Assembly (NCBI GenBank): GCA_003280345.1 | Contig: QCFB01000001.1 | Span: forward strand, 124,001 to 188,000 | Source: Prochlorococcus sp. AG-363-A16 | GTDB lineage: Bacteria; Cyanobacteriota; Cyanobacteriia; PCC-6307; Cyanobiaceae | Direction of reading: 5' to 3' | Length of the DNA stretch: 64,000 bases | In this document: one piece after another, positions 28,837-39,120 of the stretch | How the letters are laid out: each line of letters begins with the position of its first letter | How positions within the stretch are numbered: position 1 is the first letter of the stretch | Program-made: the position numbers and the translations under genes | The notes under the pieces: model-generated | The model's input: only the letters and a program-made list of their open reading frames with translations | Told to the model about the DNA's origin: nothing | Databases searched by the model: none

Positions 28837-28861
28837 TTTATTGTATCTATAAATCTATTTA

Positions 28862-31800
28862 TCAGACTTTAATAATTAACTCATTTTTTTTGTTTATTAT
28901 ATCTTTTTGTTGATTTATAGTTATCACTTCATTACAAGGAATTTGTGCTAGCATAGCTTCTAGCCATTCAATTAATTGGCTTATTTGTTTTTCAACTGAC
29001 AATACCCCTAAACCTCTACATACAACATTTGCTACTTTTTTATTGTTAGTATTATAAAGTAGTCTTCCTTGAAGATGTTCAGATAACCCTTTGCGCAACT
29101 TTCTAAATGCTGGCTCTAACATTGTAGTTTCTAAAATAATATTATGTTTATCTTGTTTTATACGAGAGAAGCCACATTTTCTGGAAAGTAATTTTAATTT
29201 AAGTATTTCGAGAAGTGATGAAACAGATGCTGGTATTGATCCATATCGATCACTCCATACAAGGGCTAGATCAAGAAGCTCTTGTTCTGTTCTACATTGC
29301 GTAGCTTTCCTATACGCAGATAGCTTTTCTTCTGAATTTACAATCCAATCTCCAGGAATGAATGCAGTAACCTGAAGATCAACTTGTGTCTCTTCTATAG
29401 TTGGAATATCTTGACCTTGTAAATCAGCTAATGTCTCTTGTAGCATTTCCATATATAAATCAAATCCAATAGATTCCATTTGTCCACTTTGTTCAACACC
29501 TAATAGATTCCCAACACCTCTAATTTCCATATCTCTCATCGCAAGTTGATATCCACTGCCCAATTGGGCAAATTCTTGAATTGCCCTTAGTCTTTGTCTT
29601 GCTTTATCACTTAGAATTGTTCTATTTGGGTAAAATAACCAAGCATGTGCCTGTACTCCACTTCTACCTACTCTACCTCTTAGTTGATATAATTGAGATA
29701 AGCCAAACATATGAGAATCTTCAATTATTATTGTATTAACTCTCGGTATATCTAACCCACTTTCGATAATTGTTGTACATAACAATAATTCAGCTTCTCC
29801 CGCATTAAAAGCTATCATCGCACTTTCTAATTCTCCTTCTCCCATTTGACCATGAGCTACTATTAGCTTAATAGCTGGAACCATTTTCCTAATCAAATCT
29901 GCTACTTCTTCAATTGAATCTATTTTTGGGACAACATAAAATATTTGTCCACCACGATCTATTTCCTGCAAAATTGCACTCCTAATCACTTCATCATCCT
30001 TAGCTGCTAAATGGGTTTTTATTGGACGTCTTGATGGTGGCGGTGTTGTAATAAGACTCATTTCCCTTACACCAGATAAACTCATATACAACGTTCTGGG
30101 TATAGGCGTGGCAGATAAGGTAAGTACATCTATATCTTTTTTTATTGACTTGATACGTTCTTTTTGTGATACACCAAATCTTTGCTCTTCATCTATTACT
30201 AAAAGGCCTAACTTTTTAAAAGAAATGCTCTTACCTAATAACTGATGAGTACCTATTACTATATCAGTTGTCCCTTCAAGTAATCCTTTTGTGATTTCTT
30301 TTTTTTCTAATGATGTACGAAATCTATTCAATAGGGAAACTTTAATTGGATATGGTGTAAATCTCTCAGATATTGTACGCCAATGTTGTTGAGCTAAGAC
30401 TGTAGTAGGTGCTAACATTGCAACTTGTTTTCCTGATGTTATTGCTTTAAATATTGCTCTAACTGCTACCTCTGTTTTCCCAAAACCTACATCTCCGCAT
30501 ACTAATCTATCCATGGGAATATTCCTTTCCATATCAGTCTTTACATCTCTTACAGCCTTTATTTGATCAGAAGTAGGTTCATAAGGAAATGAATCTTCCA
30601 TTTCATTTTGCCAAGGTCCATCAGGTGGAAACGAATAACCGACCACATTTGATCTTTCCGCATATAATTTAACAAGATCAATAGCTATTTTTTTTATAAC
30701 TTTTCTTGCCCTTTCTTTTGTTTTTAACCATGAAGCTCCTCCCATTTTATTAATTTGTGGAGTTTTACCATTTGTTGCTCTATATCTTCCTAAACTTGCA
30801 AGTTGGTCAGCTGCAACACTTAATTTTCCATCAAGATAATTGACTACAAGGTAGTCTCTATATTCTCCAGTAATAGACAATTTCTCTATTTTTTGAAATT
30901 GTCCAATTCCATGATTTCGATGGACTACATAATCTCCAGGCCTTATCTTATTTGGATCTAAATTATTACTAGATGCTCTCTTGCGTCTTCTAATGTAGTT
31001 AGTACTATTAAATGAAGTTTGTCCAAAGAATTCTTTATCAGTAATTACTACGATCTTCCATTGACTCAATATAAATCCTTCTAATTCACCCATATTATTT
31101 GCTTTAAGTGAAACTGGTGTCCTGTCTAATATCAATTTTTGGATCATATTTATATCATTTATGTTAGGTACAAATTTCACATGACAATCATGCTCTTCAA
31201 GAAGTGCGGAAGCTCTACTCGGTTGTGCTGACAATATCCATATTGAGAATTTACTATTAATAAAGTTTTTGATTTCTTTTGACATCCTTCCAAATTGATT
31301 AGGAAGAGGAATTATTGCTTGTGAAGCAATATTGAATGAATTTTTATGTTTATTCTCTTCTATTAACTCGCATAATTCAATATAATTAAATTTATTTAAA
31401 TCAGTTAAGGATTCTCTAAAAGTTTTATGTAAATTATTAGGTAGTATTTGTTTAGCAATTTCATTATTTGTCTTTAATTCATACAGAGTTTCATTATAAT
31501 GTTCTTCTACATGCTCTATCCATTTACTACAATGATTAGTACATTGATTAGGTTCATCTAAAACTATAAATGTTTCAGATCTAATATAATTTAAAATTGA
31601 CGATGGTTGGGTAAATGCATTTCCTAGCAATCTTCTCATACCCTCTGGAGTATTATTATTTAACAATTCATCTATTTCTTTTTCATTTAGTAATAAATTA
31701 ATTGAATCAGGCAATGAAATTCTAATTTGATCAGCAATAATTGGAGCAAAACCTTTTGGAGTTATATTAATTGAACCTATAGAATCCAATGAACGTTGGT

Positions 31801-32440
31801 TTATTGGATCGAATTCTTTGATTTTATCAATTTCATCTCCAAAAAATTCTAATCTTATAGGCAACTCAGAACTTACAGGATATACATCAAGGATATCTCC
31901 ACGTCTACTAAAAGTACCTTCTTGTTCTATTGTAGTTACTCTTTCATACCCAAGATTTGCTAATTCTTTTATTAGTAAATCTAAATCATACGTTAAACCA
32001 GCTTTTACTGTTATGCATTTTTTCTCAAGAATATCACGTGGTGGAAGATGAGGCTGTAATGATCTTTCTGTTGTAATTATTGCTATATCGTTAGCATTAT
32101 TTCCTACAATTAACTCAGCCAATACTTGTAGTTGACCCCAAATAATTTCATTAGTTGAATCAAAACTTTCATACGGCGATCCCTCACTTGTAGGATAGAT
32201 ATATACAGATTTCCAACCTGTTAACTCAAGGATCGTATACCATCTATTTGCTTCTTCTAATGTGGGAACTATTACTAATAATGGTTTATCCTGTTTTTTT
32301 GATATTGAAGTGGCTATAACCGCCTTAGCAGTTCTACTAGCTCCATTGATTAGCAGCCTTTCCTTCCTATTTGCTCTATCTATTAGTTCATCTGTCAGAC
32401 TTGATTTTTGTATCTGGTTAACAATAGATCTTAATGCCAT
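28862..32440 (-). CDS. mfd: Transcription-repair coupling factor
   Basis: Mfd removes RNA polymerase stalled at DNA lesions and recruits the UvrABC excision machinery. The 1192 residues contain the UvrB-like N-terminal domain, a CarD-like polymerase-binding domain with GDYVVHRNHGIGQF near 510, and the SF2 helicase motor: Walker A CGDVGFGKTEVA, VIDEEQRFG, LSATPIPRTLYM, and the TRG-like region ending in IRGVGNLLG. A C-terminal regulatory domain follows. Length is normal. It ends 25 bp from the thioredoxin-like gene, which converges on it. Confidence 0.97.
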   Translation of the reverse strand: MALRSIVNQIQKSSLTDELIDRANRKERLLINGASRTAKAVIATSISKKQDKPLLVIVPTLEEANRWYTILELTGWKSVYIYPTSEGSPYESFDSTNEIIWGQLQVLAELIVGNNANDIAIITTERSLQPHLPPRDILEKKCITVKAGLTYDLDLLIKELANLGYERVTTIEQEGTFSRRGDILDVYPVSSELPIRLEFFGDEIDKIKEFDPINQRSLDSIGSINITPKGFAPIIADQIRISLPDSINLLLNEKEIDELLNNNTPEGMRRLLGNAFTQPSSILNYIRSETFIVLDEPNQCTNHCSKWIEHVEEHYNETLYELKTNNEIAKQILPNNLHKTFRESLTDLNKFNYIELCELIEENKHKNSFNIASQAIIPLPNQFGRMSKEIKNFINSKFSIWILSAQPSRASALLEEHDCHVKFVPNINDINMIQKLILDRTPVSLKANNMGELEGFILSQWKIVVITDKEFFGQTSFNSTNYIRRRKRASSNNLDPNKIRPGDYVVHRNHGIGQFQKIEKLSITGEYRDYLVVNYLDGKLSVAADQLASLGRYRATNGKTPQINKMGGASWLKTKERARKVIKKIAIDLVKLYAERSNVVGYSFPPDGPWQNEMEDSFPYEPTSDQIKAVRDVKTDMERNIPMDRLVCGDVGFGKTEVAVRAIFKAITSGKQVAMLAPTTVLAQQHWRTISERFTPYPIKVSLLNRFRTSLEKKEITKGLLEGTTDIVIGTHQLLGKSISFKKLGLLVIDEEQRFGVSQKERIKSIKKDIDVLTLSATPIPRTLYMSLSGVREMSLITTPPPSRRPIKTHLAAKDDEVIRSAILQEIDRGGQIFYVVPKIDSIEEVADLIRKMVPAIKLIVAHGQMGEGELESAMIAFNAGEAELLLCTTIIESGLDIPRVNTIIIEDSHMFGLSQLYQLRGRVGRSGVQAHAWLFYPNRTILSDKARQRLRAIQEFAQLGSGYQLAMRDMEIRGVGNLLGVEQSGQMESIGFDLYMEMLQETLADLQGQDIPTIEETQVDLQVTAFIPGDWIVNSEEKLSAYRKATQCRTEQELLDLALVWSDRYGSIPASVSSLLEILKLKLLSRKCGFSRIKQDKHNIILETTMLEPAFRKLRKGLSEHLQGRLLYNTNNKKVANVVCRGLGVLSVEKQISQLIEWLEAMLAQIPCNEVITINQQKDIINKKNELIIKV

Positions 32441-32538
32441 TATTCTTCTCTATTCTGCTATAACATTGAGTTTTAATTCTGCTAGCATCATCATTTGAGT
32501 AAACTACTACTATACATCACCAAAGATGATTTAGTTAA

Positions 32539-33309
32539 CTAGGTTAATTTATCTTCTAATAAATAATTATATTTTGATAAGTTTTCTTCGTTTAATTGTG
32601 CTCTGCTATTCACATTAAAGTTAGTAGATAGTAAATCCCTTGCCTTTTTTGGATCAATATCAAATTTTTTAATTATTGCATTGGATACATCAATGATTTG
32701 GTCTTTTGAGTATTTAATATCGATTAATGATATATTTTGTCCATTTGTTAATTCTTTCAATTTTATTAGGTATAATGTTAAGTCAGAGTACCTTAGTATT
32801 TTATTGCGACTCTGATAACCAAACAAACGTTCTAAAAATATACTTTCATCATTTTTTTCCCATCCTATTCTTTTTAGTTCATTATCAATGCATGTTAGCT
32901 CATCGCTCCAGTCAAGTGGAGATTCATATTGGTCAGTATTTTTAGATATAGGATGATTATTATTTTCATTCTTAGATATTGATGGAACCTCTTTTATTTT
33001 GTTAATGCCTGAGATAACCTGTGAAATATTGGAGGATGCTCTATTTTCATTATTATTTCTTGGATCAGGACTCGTATTATTTCTACCCTTCTTGATTGCT
33101 GTTTGGGATAACCTATCTGATAGACGTCTTATAGCGCGGTCTTCTGCTTCTTCTATAGTTTTGCCTTCTCCGTGCGCTGAGCCTAATTCAATAGAATCAT
33201 TCCATCCAGAAACCTTTGCTATTACTCTTTTTTCATCTATGTGGCAAATTTGTGACTGGATGCGCATGTTAACGAGTCCTTCAATACTTTCTATTCTTTG
33301 ATTACTCAT
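32539..33309 (-). CDS. Conserved hypothetical protein, 256 aa
   Basis: Unrecognised as a whole. The first 85 residues look like a small alpha/beta fold (ICHIDEKRVIAKVSGWNDSIELGSAHGEGKTIEEAEDRAIRRL) of the sort found in dsRBD-like or KOW-like proteins. A low-complexity Asn/Ser/Lys linker follows (about 75-130), and then a conserved helical C-terminal part (WEKNDESIFLERLFGYQSRNKILRYSDL) that ends by about 256. It is probably a lineage protein of marine picocyanobacteria. The start at 33309 leaves only 47 bp to divergent terC. Confidence 0.6.
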   Translation of the reverse strand: MSNQRIESIEGLVNMRIQSQICHIDEKRVIAKVSGWNDSIELGSAHGEGKTIEEAEDRAIRRLSDRLSQTAIKKGRNNTSPDPRNNNENRASSNISQVISGINKIKEVPSISKNENNNHPISKNTDQYESPLDWSDELTCIDNELKRIGWEKNDESIFLERLFGYQSRNKILRYSDLTLYLIKLKELTNGQNISLIDIKYSKDQIIDVSNAIIKKFDIDPKKARDLLSTNFNVNSRAQLNEENLSKYNYLLEDKLT

Positions 33310-33356
33310 GATATCTCACACTAACTCTCTTTTCATACTTATTTTTTAAACGTCGA

Positions 33357-34076
33357 ATGGATTCAGCATCCCTACCTTCTTTAACCCCATTGCTAGACGG
33401 AATTGATCAGTGGGTTGAGATGGCACCATTATTACCAGTTTTAATTTCACTTGAATTGGTTTTGTCAGCTGATAATGCCGTAGCTTTGGCTTCAATTACC
33501 AAAAGATTAAGTGATATAGACCTTCAGAGAAGAGCTCTAAACTTTGGGATTGGTATCTCTTTAATACTTCGTATCTTAATTATTTTAATGGCTCAATGGG
33601 TCTTAAACTTTTGGTTTATTCAACTTATTGCTGGTTTATACTTAATTGCTCTTCTGTTTAACAAGTTATTAAGTTCCAGCACTACCATTGACAATAATAA
33701 TGATCGTAACTCTAGGAATGAAGAATTTAGTTTATTACAGACAATTATTATTCTTGCTTTTACTGATTTAGCTTTTTCTATTGATAGTGTTGCAGCAGCA
33801 GTAGCAATTAGTGATCAATTTCTTTTAGTAATTACTGGTGCAATTATTGGAGTTATAGCCCTAAGATTTACATCAGGCCTATTTATAAGATGGTTAGAAG
33901 TTTACTCTAGGTTAGAACTTGCAGGATATATAGCTGTAGGTATTATAGGGTTTAAATTACTTCTTCAATTACTTATACCTACCTTAATTATTACACAGTG
34001 GTTTACTTTTATAGTGATGGTACTTCTTTTCGTCTGGGGATTTTCAAAAAAACAAAAGGATTTTAAAAGCACTTAA
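33357..34076 (+). CDS. TerC-family integral membrane protein
   Basis: This 239-residue membrane protein has the two conserved TerC motifs, ELVLSADNAVALASI near residue 32 and FTDLAFSIDSVAAAVAI near 136, each placing an acidic residue inside a hydrophobic span, with about seven spans in all. TerC relatives are linked to manganese export or thylakoid biogenesis in plants and cyanobacteria. A short polar loop rich in Asn/Arg (115-127) divides the two halves. It converges with fmt with no gap, so the two transcripts overlap. Confidence 0.85.
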   Translation: MDSASLPSLTPLLDGIDQWVEMAPLLPVLISLELVLSADNAVALASITKRLSDIDLQRRALNFGIGISLILRILIILMAQWVLNFWFIQLIAGLYLIALLFNKLLSSSTTIDNNNDRNSRNEEFSLLQTIIILAFTDLAFSIDSVAAAVAISDQFLLVITGAIIGVIALRFTSGLFIRWLEVYSRLELAGYIAVGIIGFKLLLQLLIPTLIITQWFTFIVMVLLFVWGFSKKQKDFKST

Positions 34077-35096
34077 TTAAATGAACTTATCTCCAACATT
34101 CAAATTTAGCTGTTTAGTAAGTACAAAATGCTTCTCTTTGCATTTTCCTTCTAATTGGCCTAAGCGAATCAGTATAAGAGAGTCCAAGCAAGATACATAG
34201 ATTCCTTGTTTATTATCAATATATATAATTTCCCCAGGAACTATATTTTGAATTTCTAAATTATAATCATTCATAGAATTAATTTTATCAATAAAGTCAT
34301 TAATGTTGTTTTTAGAAGGTATTGTTTCTAGGATTTTCACTCTTTTATTATTAAACGTAGTATATGCATTAGGGAATAGCCCCATAATGATTCTGTGTAA
34401 CGTAATGGCATTTTGATTCCAATCAATTAATAAATCTGCCTTATTAATTAAACGTGCATATGTTGGTAATGAATTAAAATCTGATTGAGGTTTTAATAAT
34501 TTTCCTATTGAACTTCTACATTGATATTTACCTGTATATTTTTCAAAAATATTCAATGCTTTTAGCATTAGGTTAGCTGATAACTTACTTAGTTTATTTG
34601 CTAATATATTCGCATTATCATCAATATTTATAGGTATTTCTTCGGAGATAAGTAATGGCCCAGTATCAAGCCCTTCCTCCATTAACATAATTGAAATGCC
34701 AGTTGTTTCATCTCCATTTATTATGCTCCATTGTATTGGCGCTGCTCCTCTCCACTTTGGAAGAATTGACGCATGTATATTCCAGCAACCTAATTTAGGT
34801 TGAACTAAAACTTCTTTTGGTAATAATTGACCATATGCTATTACTATATAAATATCTGCATTTAAATTTTTTATTTGATTTTGAATATCCTCTTCTTTCT
34901 TTATAGAATTTGGTGTAAATATTGGAATACCTAATTCAATAGCTCTTTTTTTAATTGAAGAGGAAATTAAATTTGATCCTCTACCTCTTCTCCTATCTGG
35001 CTGAGTTACACATGCAATAACCTCATGGTTTGATTTATATAATGCATTTAAAGTCTCTAATGCATATTCTGGTGTGCCCCAGAATATAATTTTCAT
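34077..35096 (-). CDS. fmt: Methionyl-tRNA formyltransferase
   Basis: Fmt formylates initiator Met-tRNA using 10-formyl-tetrahydrofolate. The 339 residues include the N-terminal FWGTPEYALETL, the catalytic block NIHASILPKWRGAAPIQW (Asn and His) and MEEGLDTGPLL with the catalytic Asp, then a C-terminal beta-barrel for tRNA binding. This is the housekeeping enzyme, as opposed to the shorter paralogue at 2173-2961. Its ATG overlaps the upstream tldE stop by 4 bp, so it is the last gene of a tldD-tldE-fmt operon. Confidence 0.96.
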   Translation of the reverse strand: MKIIFWGTPEYALETLNALYKSNHEVIACVTQPDRRRGRGSNLISSSIKKRAIELGIPIFTPNSIKKEEDIQNQIKNLNADIYIVIAYGQLLPKEVLVQPKLGCWNIHASILPKWRGAAPIQWSIINGDETTGISIMLMEEGLDTGPLLISEEIPINIDDNANILANKLSKLSANLMLKALNIFEKYTGKYQCRSSIGKLLKPQSDFNSLPTYARLINKADLLIDWNQNAITLHRIIMGLFPNAYTTFNNKRVKILETIPSKNNINDFIDKINSMNDYNLEIQNIVPGEIIYIDNKQGIYVSCLDSLILIRLGQLEGKCKEKHFVLTKQLNLNVGDKFI

Positions 35097-36478
35097 GCTT
35101 CACCAGTAATCGATAATTCTTCTACCCAGATGTGGGGTGATACTCCGATATGAGTATCAACAATTTCGTCCTCTATTTGGACAATTCTTTTGAGGACTTG
35201 TTTTATATCTCCTGCTACGGTAGCTGCTTCAATAGAGATTGCCTCACCTTTTTCAATAAGCCAACCATCAAAAGGTAATGAGAATGAACCCTGAGTTGAC
35301 TTTACGCCTGCGTGTAAAGCATTTAATCCTTCTATAAGTACAAATTTTTGACTATATTTCTTATGATTTAATGAATTATCAATTGAATTAATTCCCATTG
35401 TTTTACTAATAACAAACCAATCAGGACCAACCGAAACTTTTGAGCCCATGCCAGCATGACCTGTAGGTAATACACCAAAATGTCTTGCTGTAGCTTCTGA
35501 ATGGAGAAAGTTTTTCAGTATTCCACCATCTATTAATGATAGGTTTGAAGTTGGTGTTCCTTCACCATCAAAACTTGATGCACTTATATTTGCAGGATGT
35601 AAGGCATTATCATTAATTGATAGGAAGGGAACTGCTATTTGTTTACCTAATGAATCTTTAGTTGATAAGCTCACTCCATCTATTACTGACCTAGCGTTGA
35701 ACAAATTACTAAATGCACTAATAAGTTCTAGAAAGGCTTCTGGAGTAAAGCAGACGAGATATTTTCCTGTATCAATAGGTTTATAATTTAAATGTTTAAT
35801 TGTTTTATGAGCTGCTTCATTAATACAACCATCAATATCCAGTTGTCCGGTTCCTAAGGCTAATCGAACTGACCCTGAACTTCTTGGCTTTCGATTTAAC
35901 TCCTCTGCACGAGCATAAAGATAAATACTTGATTGACTTCTCGTTAAATATCTATTTATTCCATTGCTATTTAAGTATAATCTATTATAAGAAGATTCCG
36001 ATAATCCATTGTAAGGTACTGTCTTAATTGCTTTATGTTGGTTAATTAAATTTGATTCTGCTTTTTTTAAGAGCTCTAATAACTTGTTGATTCCATGTGG
36101 CTCTTTAACTGGTCTTTCTATTAATGGGAGAGGTTCATTTGCTCGACAAGAAAATTCAGGGATATCATTTGGATTGCCAAATTCAGATGCATTTTGAGCC
36201 CCAGACACTGCCCTATAGAGACCTTCATCAGATATGTCAGAGGTACTAGTAATACCAACTAAACCATCACTATTCCAAACTCTCAATGTAATTTGAGTTT
36301 TTTGACTTGCCTTTAATTGTTTTGCATTACCCTTATCCACTTGAACTGAGATGTCATTACTTGATGAGGCTCCTAAATCCCATTTTTTTACACCTAATTT
36401 ATCAGTTAGAATTTGTATTACTGAGGCTAAATGATCAAGACCTTTTAATGTCTGAGAGTTTACTATTTTAGTACTCAT
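35093..36478 (-). CDS. TldE/PmbA metallopeptidase-family subunit
   Basis: TldE (PmbA) is the partner of TldD in a heterodimeric peptidase. In E. coli the pair degrades unfolded peptides and processes microcin B17 and the CcdA antitoxin. The 461 residues lack the HExxxH site, as TldE does, and show the family landmarks SSFDGEGTPTSNLSLIDGGILKNFLHSEATAR (quoted in part: GTPTSNLSLIDGG) and the closing SIEAATVAGD region. It follows tldD by 2 bp and overlaps fmt. Function rests on family identity. Confidence 0.85.
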   Translation of the reverse strand: MSTKIVNSQTLKGLDHLASVIQILTDKLGVKKWDLGASSSNDISVQVDKGNAKQLKASQKTQITLRVWNSDGLVGITSTSDISDEGLYRAVSGAQNASEFGNPNDIPEFSCRANEPLPLIERPVKEPHGINKLLELLKKAESNLINQHKAIKTVPYNGLSESSYNRLYLNSNGINRYLTRSQSSIYLYARAEELNRKPRSSGSVRLALGTGQLDIDGCINEAAHKTIKHLNYKPIDTGKYLVCFTPEAFLELISAFSNLFNARSVIDGVSLSTKDSLGKQIAVPFLSINDNALHPANISASSFDGEGTPTSNLSLIDGGILKNFLHSEATARHFGVLPTGHAGMGSKVSVGPDWFVISKTMGINSIDNSLNHKKYSQKFVLIEGLNALHAGVKSTQGSFSLPFDGWLIEKGEAISIEAATVAGDIKQVLKRIVQIEDEIVDTHIGVSPHIWVEELSITGEA

Positions 36479-36480
36479 TT

Positions 36481-37923
36481 CTATCTACCTCCTATGGTGA
36501 TTGAGTCGACTTTAATATGAGGTTGACCTACTGTTACGTTAATGTTTCCACTTACTGAGCCGCAGAAACCAGCCGCTAGATCAAGATCATTTCCACACAT
36601 AGAGATTCTTGGCATTACATCTTTAGCTTCTCCAATTAATGTCGCACCTTTTACAGGCTTTGTGATTTTACCATCTTCGATTAAATAACCTTCTTCAACA
36701 GAGAAATTAAATTGACCTGTTGGCCCAACACTTCCACCACCCATTGACTTACAATAAAGTCCATAATCTACACTTGATATTAATTCATTAGGACTGTAGT
36801 TTCCCGATTTGATATAAGTATTTCGCATGCGACTGGCTGCAGCAAATGAATGGCTTTGTCTTCTTCCACTACCTGTTCGGGGATGACCAGTTCTCATTTC
36901 TCCAGCTCTGTCACTAATAAATTGTTTTAAAACTCCATTTTCAATTAAAATCACTTTTTTTGGTTCCAACCCTTCGTCATCGACTGATAACGATCCAAAT
37001 GCACCTCTACTTGTTCCTTCATCAACAGCTGTAATAGCTTCATTTGCTATTAGTTGATTTAACTTATTTGAAAAAGGCGTTGTACCTCTCTCAATTTGCG
37101 TCGTTTCGAGCAAATGCCCGCAAGCTTCATGAAATATAACTCCTCCAAACTTGTTAGCTAGAACAGCCGGCATTTGTCCAGCCTCAACATAATCTGCATA
37201 TAACATTTTTGATGCACTCTCGCATACATCTTGTGCACAATCATCTGGAATCCATTCTCTAATATCATTGGGAAGGTCAGATGATCCAATACGACGTCCT
37301 ATACTTGTGCGATGCTCTTTATCTGCTGATAACAAATTTAGACCTATTGATTGATGTAATCTAATATCCCTAACAAATGTTCTGTCAGTTGAAGCTATTA
37401 AGACTTCTTGCCATGATCTTGAATAACTTGCTCTACGCACTTGAATATGTTGCCCATATTTATTGAGAGCATTCGTTCCAGCCAATAATATATTACATGT
37501 TTCTTTTAAATTAGGACACATATCTAACCATTGATTTTTATTATCACCATAATCTCTTAGTAATTCTAGACCATCAAAATTTGTTATTTTAAGACTATTA
37601 TTTGTTAATCCAAGCATCCCAAGAGCTTGATTTAATGCCAACATTAATCCATTTTCTGAAACATCATTAGTACTTACAAACCCATCACGATTGTTCAAAA
37701 ATACTCTAATTCCTGCCCCTCTCGTAAAAGAAGGGTTAACACTTGTTATGTGATCTTGTTCTGCTAAAAGGTTTTGACAATCTGTTTTTTCTAGGAAAAT
37801 TTCAACAAAATCAGCTCCGGATGACTTTCCATAAGAAAGTAAATGCTCCAATGTTTCCTTCCATGATGGACTGAACGATTCATCTAGTGACATTTCGGTG
37901 GTTTCAAAAGTAGAGAGGGTCAA
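36481..37923 (-). CDS. tldD: TldD metallopeptidase
   Basis: This is the catalytic subunit of the TldD/TldE peptidase. The 480 residues carry the zinc-binding motif HEACGH (in FHEACGHLLETT, near residue 265), flanked by GGVI and by the conserved VDDEGLEPKK and GRRQSHSFAAASRMRNTYI blocks. Length is typical. The gene opens the tldD-tldE-fmt operon. No ribosomal peptide precursor is apparent nearby, so a role in natural-product maturation is not suggested here. Confidence 0.92.
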   Translation of the reverse strand: MTLSTFETTEMSLDESFSPSWKETLEHLLSYGKSSGADFVEIFLEKTDCQNLLAEQDHITSVNPSFTRGAGIRVFLNNRDGFVSTNDVSENGLMLALNQALGMLGLTNNSLKITNFDGLELLRDYGDNKNQWLDMCPNLKETCNILLAGTNALNKYGQHIQVRRASYSRSWQEVLIASTDRTFVRDIRLHQSIGLNLLSADKEHRTSIGRRIGSSDLPNDIREWIPDDCAQDVCESASKMLYADYVEAGQMPAVLANKFGGVIFHEACGHLLETTQIERGTTPFSNKLNQLIANEAITAVDEGTSRGAFGSLSVDDEGLEPKKVILIENGVLKQFISDRAGEMRTGHPRTGSGRRQSHSFAAASRMRNTYIKSGNYSPNELISSVDYGLYCKSMGGGSVGPTGQFNFSVEEGYLIEDGKITKPVKGATLIGEAKDVMPRISMCGNDLDLAAGFCGSVSGNINVTVGQPHIKVDSITIGGR

Positions 37924-38012
37924 TAAAAAATTAAGTTTAGTTTTTATAGAATATATGAGAAAAACGCATCTTTTATGAAAAAGGACACCATTGAGTATAT
38001 ATTCCTATCAAA

Positions 38013-38435
38013 CTAGTTGCTTCCTAGCCATTTTTGGCCATTTAGTCGCTGTAAGAGCCTTGAAACCAACAGAGACATACTTATTTTCTTTTCATCAATA
38101 AGGAATGATTCTAGAAGACTTGGTTCAGAGCCTGCTTCAGCAAGAGAGATTGTTTTTGAAGAGGTAATTTTTTCATTACTAAAACAAACCCAATATCTTC
38201 TCCCCTGAGGTAGTTCTCCATATAGCATCCAACAATTTCCCCCAACAACTGGTCTGATTCCATGCTGTAAAAGTAATTTAGAGTGATTTACTCCTAAAGC
38301 CTCACATGCTTGACTAATACGAGGAATTAAATCTTGTGTTACAAATTCTTGAAAGGGTTTATCTTCTGGTTTTAGTGGTTTTTGGGGTATATCCTCAACG
38401 TCTTTTTTTGAGGAATCAATTGCATCTGTTTCCAT
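38013..38435 (-). CDS. DUF2996 family protein
   Basis: This 140-residue soluble protein matches the cyanobacterial/plastid DUF2996 family. Its conserved core is KPFQEFVTQDLIPRISQACEALG, GNCWMLYGELPQGRRYWVCF and ISLAEAGSEPSLLESFLIDEKK. Function is unknown; plant relatives are reported from chloroplasts. The N-terminal 25 residues are a Pro/Lys/Asp-rich disordered lead. It is separated from tldD by 89 bp and stands alone. Confidence 0.82.
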   Translation of the reverse strand: METDAIDSSKKDVEDIPQKPLKPEDKPFQEFVTQDLIPRISQACEALGVNHSKLLLQHGIRPVVGGNCWMLYGELPQGRRYWVCFSNEKITSSKTISLAEAGSEPSLLESFLIDEKKISMSLLVSRLLQRLNGQKWLGSN

Positions 38436-38516
38436 AATTCTAATGCTGCTGGATCTGATTATGTTAATTATAAAAGTCTATAATTAATTTGATTGCAATA
38501 GCAACAATATTTTTTT

Positions 38517-39119
38517 TTACCACTCATCACTGACAGGTCTACCCCATTCAGCTAATTCAGTCTTTTTATTTTCTTGCTTATAATCGTTATTTAGATCAGG
38601 TTGTGTTGACTTTATGTCGACATCACTCAAATAATCAAAGTTTAAATTATCATCGTCTTCATCTACATATTTTAAATTATCATTATTGTCATCATTATAT
38701 TCAGAACGATTATGAATAGTCTCTACATACTTGTATGGTACAGAAATAGTAGGTGGTGTTTCTCTTATATCCCTATTTTGAAAATGATTTATTGCTTGTT
38801 GATGTAATTCAGTGGTATTATTTTGATAAATATTCTGTGAATTTTTATTGTCTCTGATATTTTGATTTTGATTGCTAGTAGTCCGAACTTTTCGATTAAA
38901 CTTTTGATTAGAATCGGCTATGGCCAATGCTGTTGCAGATGAAAAAATAAATCCAGATGTTGCTCCAATAGCCAACCATATTCCTAGTCCTATATTTGGT
39001 GTTTTTAAAGTTAATAATTTTAATTGAATAGTGGGTTTGATATTAAGGATAGACACAAGCAACACAATTATAAATGGAATTATACTTGGTATTAATAGCA
39101 ATCTTTGAATACGTCTCAT
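38517..39119 (-). CDS. Hypothetical membrane-anchored protein, 200 aa
   Basis: Started at the ATG at 39119 (MRRIQRLLLIP), this 200-residue protein has two N-terminal membrane spans (about 8-24 and 43-66), in an arrangement like that of LapA-type small membrane proteins. A long Asn/Asp/Gln-rich, acidic and probably disordered tail takes up the rest. The C-terminal eight residues (WGRPVSDEW) end on a hydrophobic pair and look conserved. The longer frame to 39152 would overlap ubiX, so I prefer the inner start, one base after the ubiX stop. Function unknown. Confidence 0.65.
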   Translation of the reverse strand: MRRIQRLLLIPSIIPFIIVLLVSILNIKPTIQLKLLTLKTPNIGLGIWLAIGATSGFIFSSATALAIADSNQKFNRKVRTTSNQNQNIRDNKNSQNIYQNNTTELHQQAINHFQNRDIRETPPTISVPYKYVETIHNRSEYNDDNNDNLKYVDEDDDNLNFDYLSDVDIKSTQPDLNNDYKQENKKTELAEWGRPVSDEW

Positions 39120-39120
39120 T

